DNA of 64,000 bases from an uncultured Prevotellaceae bacterium (GTDB lineage Bacteria; Bacteroidota; Bacteroidia; Bacteroidales; Bacteroidaceae). A program made the position numbers and the translations under genes. This document shows, piece by piece, positions 63,848 to 64,000 of this stretch; the first letter of the stretch is position 1, and each line of letters starts with the position of its first letter. The stretch lies in contig ONDH01000014.1 of NCBI GenBank assembly GCA_900316505.1, positions 39,440 to 103,439 of the forward strand. Direction: 5' to 3'. The notes beneath the pieces are model-generated. The model saw only the letters and a list, made by a program, of their open reading frames with translations, had not been told where the DNA came from and did no database searches.

Positions 63848-64000
63848 ATGATGAGAAAATTCTATCTCTTTTTTGCCACGGTTTTGATGGCATTGGCATT
63901 TGCTGCTTGTGGCAGCGATGATGAAGATGTTCAAGCAGGTAATGGTGGTGGTCAGAACAAGCCTGACGAGATTGTTCCATCTAAACAGGTGGAGATAAAA
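63848..64000 (+). CDS. Lipoprotein, cut by the right edge
   Basis: The frame opens at ATG 63848 (or 63851) and runs to the edge (51 codons). The signal peptide FYLFFATVLMALAFAAC ends at a lipobox Cys followed by GSDDEDVQ, as in surface-exposed Bacteroidota lipoproteins. The visible rest (GNGGGQNKPDEI) is a flexible linker. The domain content lies outside the window, so its function is unknown. Confidence 0.7.
   Translation, partial: MMRKFYLFFATVLMALAFAACGSDDEDVQAGNGGGQNKPDEIVPSKQVEIK

Overview
The window looks like chromosomal DNA of a Bacteroidales bacterium, most likely Prevotellaceae. The gene content supports this: DUF4421 and DUF4301 proteins, type III glutamine synthetase, class III fructose-bisphosphatase, a Na+-pumping NADH dehydrogenase (nqrABCDEF), a CCDC81-type HU/SPOR protein, an HU-family regulator, and LptC/LptE lipoproteins. 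So does the repeated occurrence of the Bacteroidota -7 promoter box TAnnTTTG just upstream of genes. No rRNA, tRNA, CRISPR array, prophage or complete insertion sequence was recognised.

Layout. 1-4.3 kb (minus): a secreted CotH-kinase-like protein cut by the left edge, a DUF4421 protein and a Gfo/Idh/MocA oxidoreductase. 4.5-8.3 kb (minus): an exported arsenate-reductase-like protein, an unlisted 46-residue peptide, and a flavodoxin-metallophosphoesterase gene broken by a frame change. Two exact 65-bp repeats lie upstream of the two larger genes. 8.3-12.4 kb: a repeat-rich gap, then two overlapping dCache sensors; the first has lost the kinase histidine and the ATPase domain. 12.4-21.7 kb (minus): nhaA, two AraC regulators, a zinc-ribbon/FHA protein, the HU-SPOR protein, an envelope block (sigma-54 activator, lptE, TPR protein, secG) and a Sel1-TonB protein. 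21.8-32.3 kb: a lipoprotein and an SGNH hydrolase, then a metallo-hydrolase, rsmG, DUF4301 and a secreted protein, then divergent fbp and glnN.

32.6-38.6 kb holds the nqr operon (minus), divergent from dnaB. 41.2-48.5 kb is a complete type I restriction-modification operon (hsdM, an 80-residue membrane/coiled-coil protein, hsdS, a RhuM-family gene, hsdR), the clearest accessory block. 48.6-60.2 kb (minus) carries a beta-helix lipoprotein, lptC, a TPR protein, an outer-membrane protein, a DEAD-box helicase, an LptF/G permease, tgt and lon. 60.2-64 kb (plus) has a 21-bp-phased repeat array before an HU-family gene, then asnA, rarA and the start of a lipoprotein.

The most notable observations are: the extra genes inside the RM operon; the four-unit 21-bp-phased array before the HU-family gene; the histidine-less sensor overlapping a full histidine kinase; the 65-bp duplicated upstream sequence linked to two exported redox-type proteins; the period-7 (AAACTCT / CCCTAAA / GTTGAGA) arrays that abut stop codons at five loci; and a queuine tRNA-ribosyltransferase without the usual cysteine zinc ligands.
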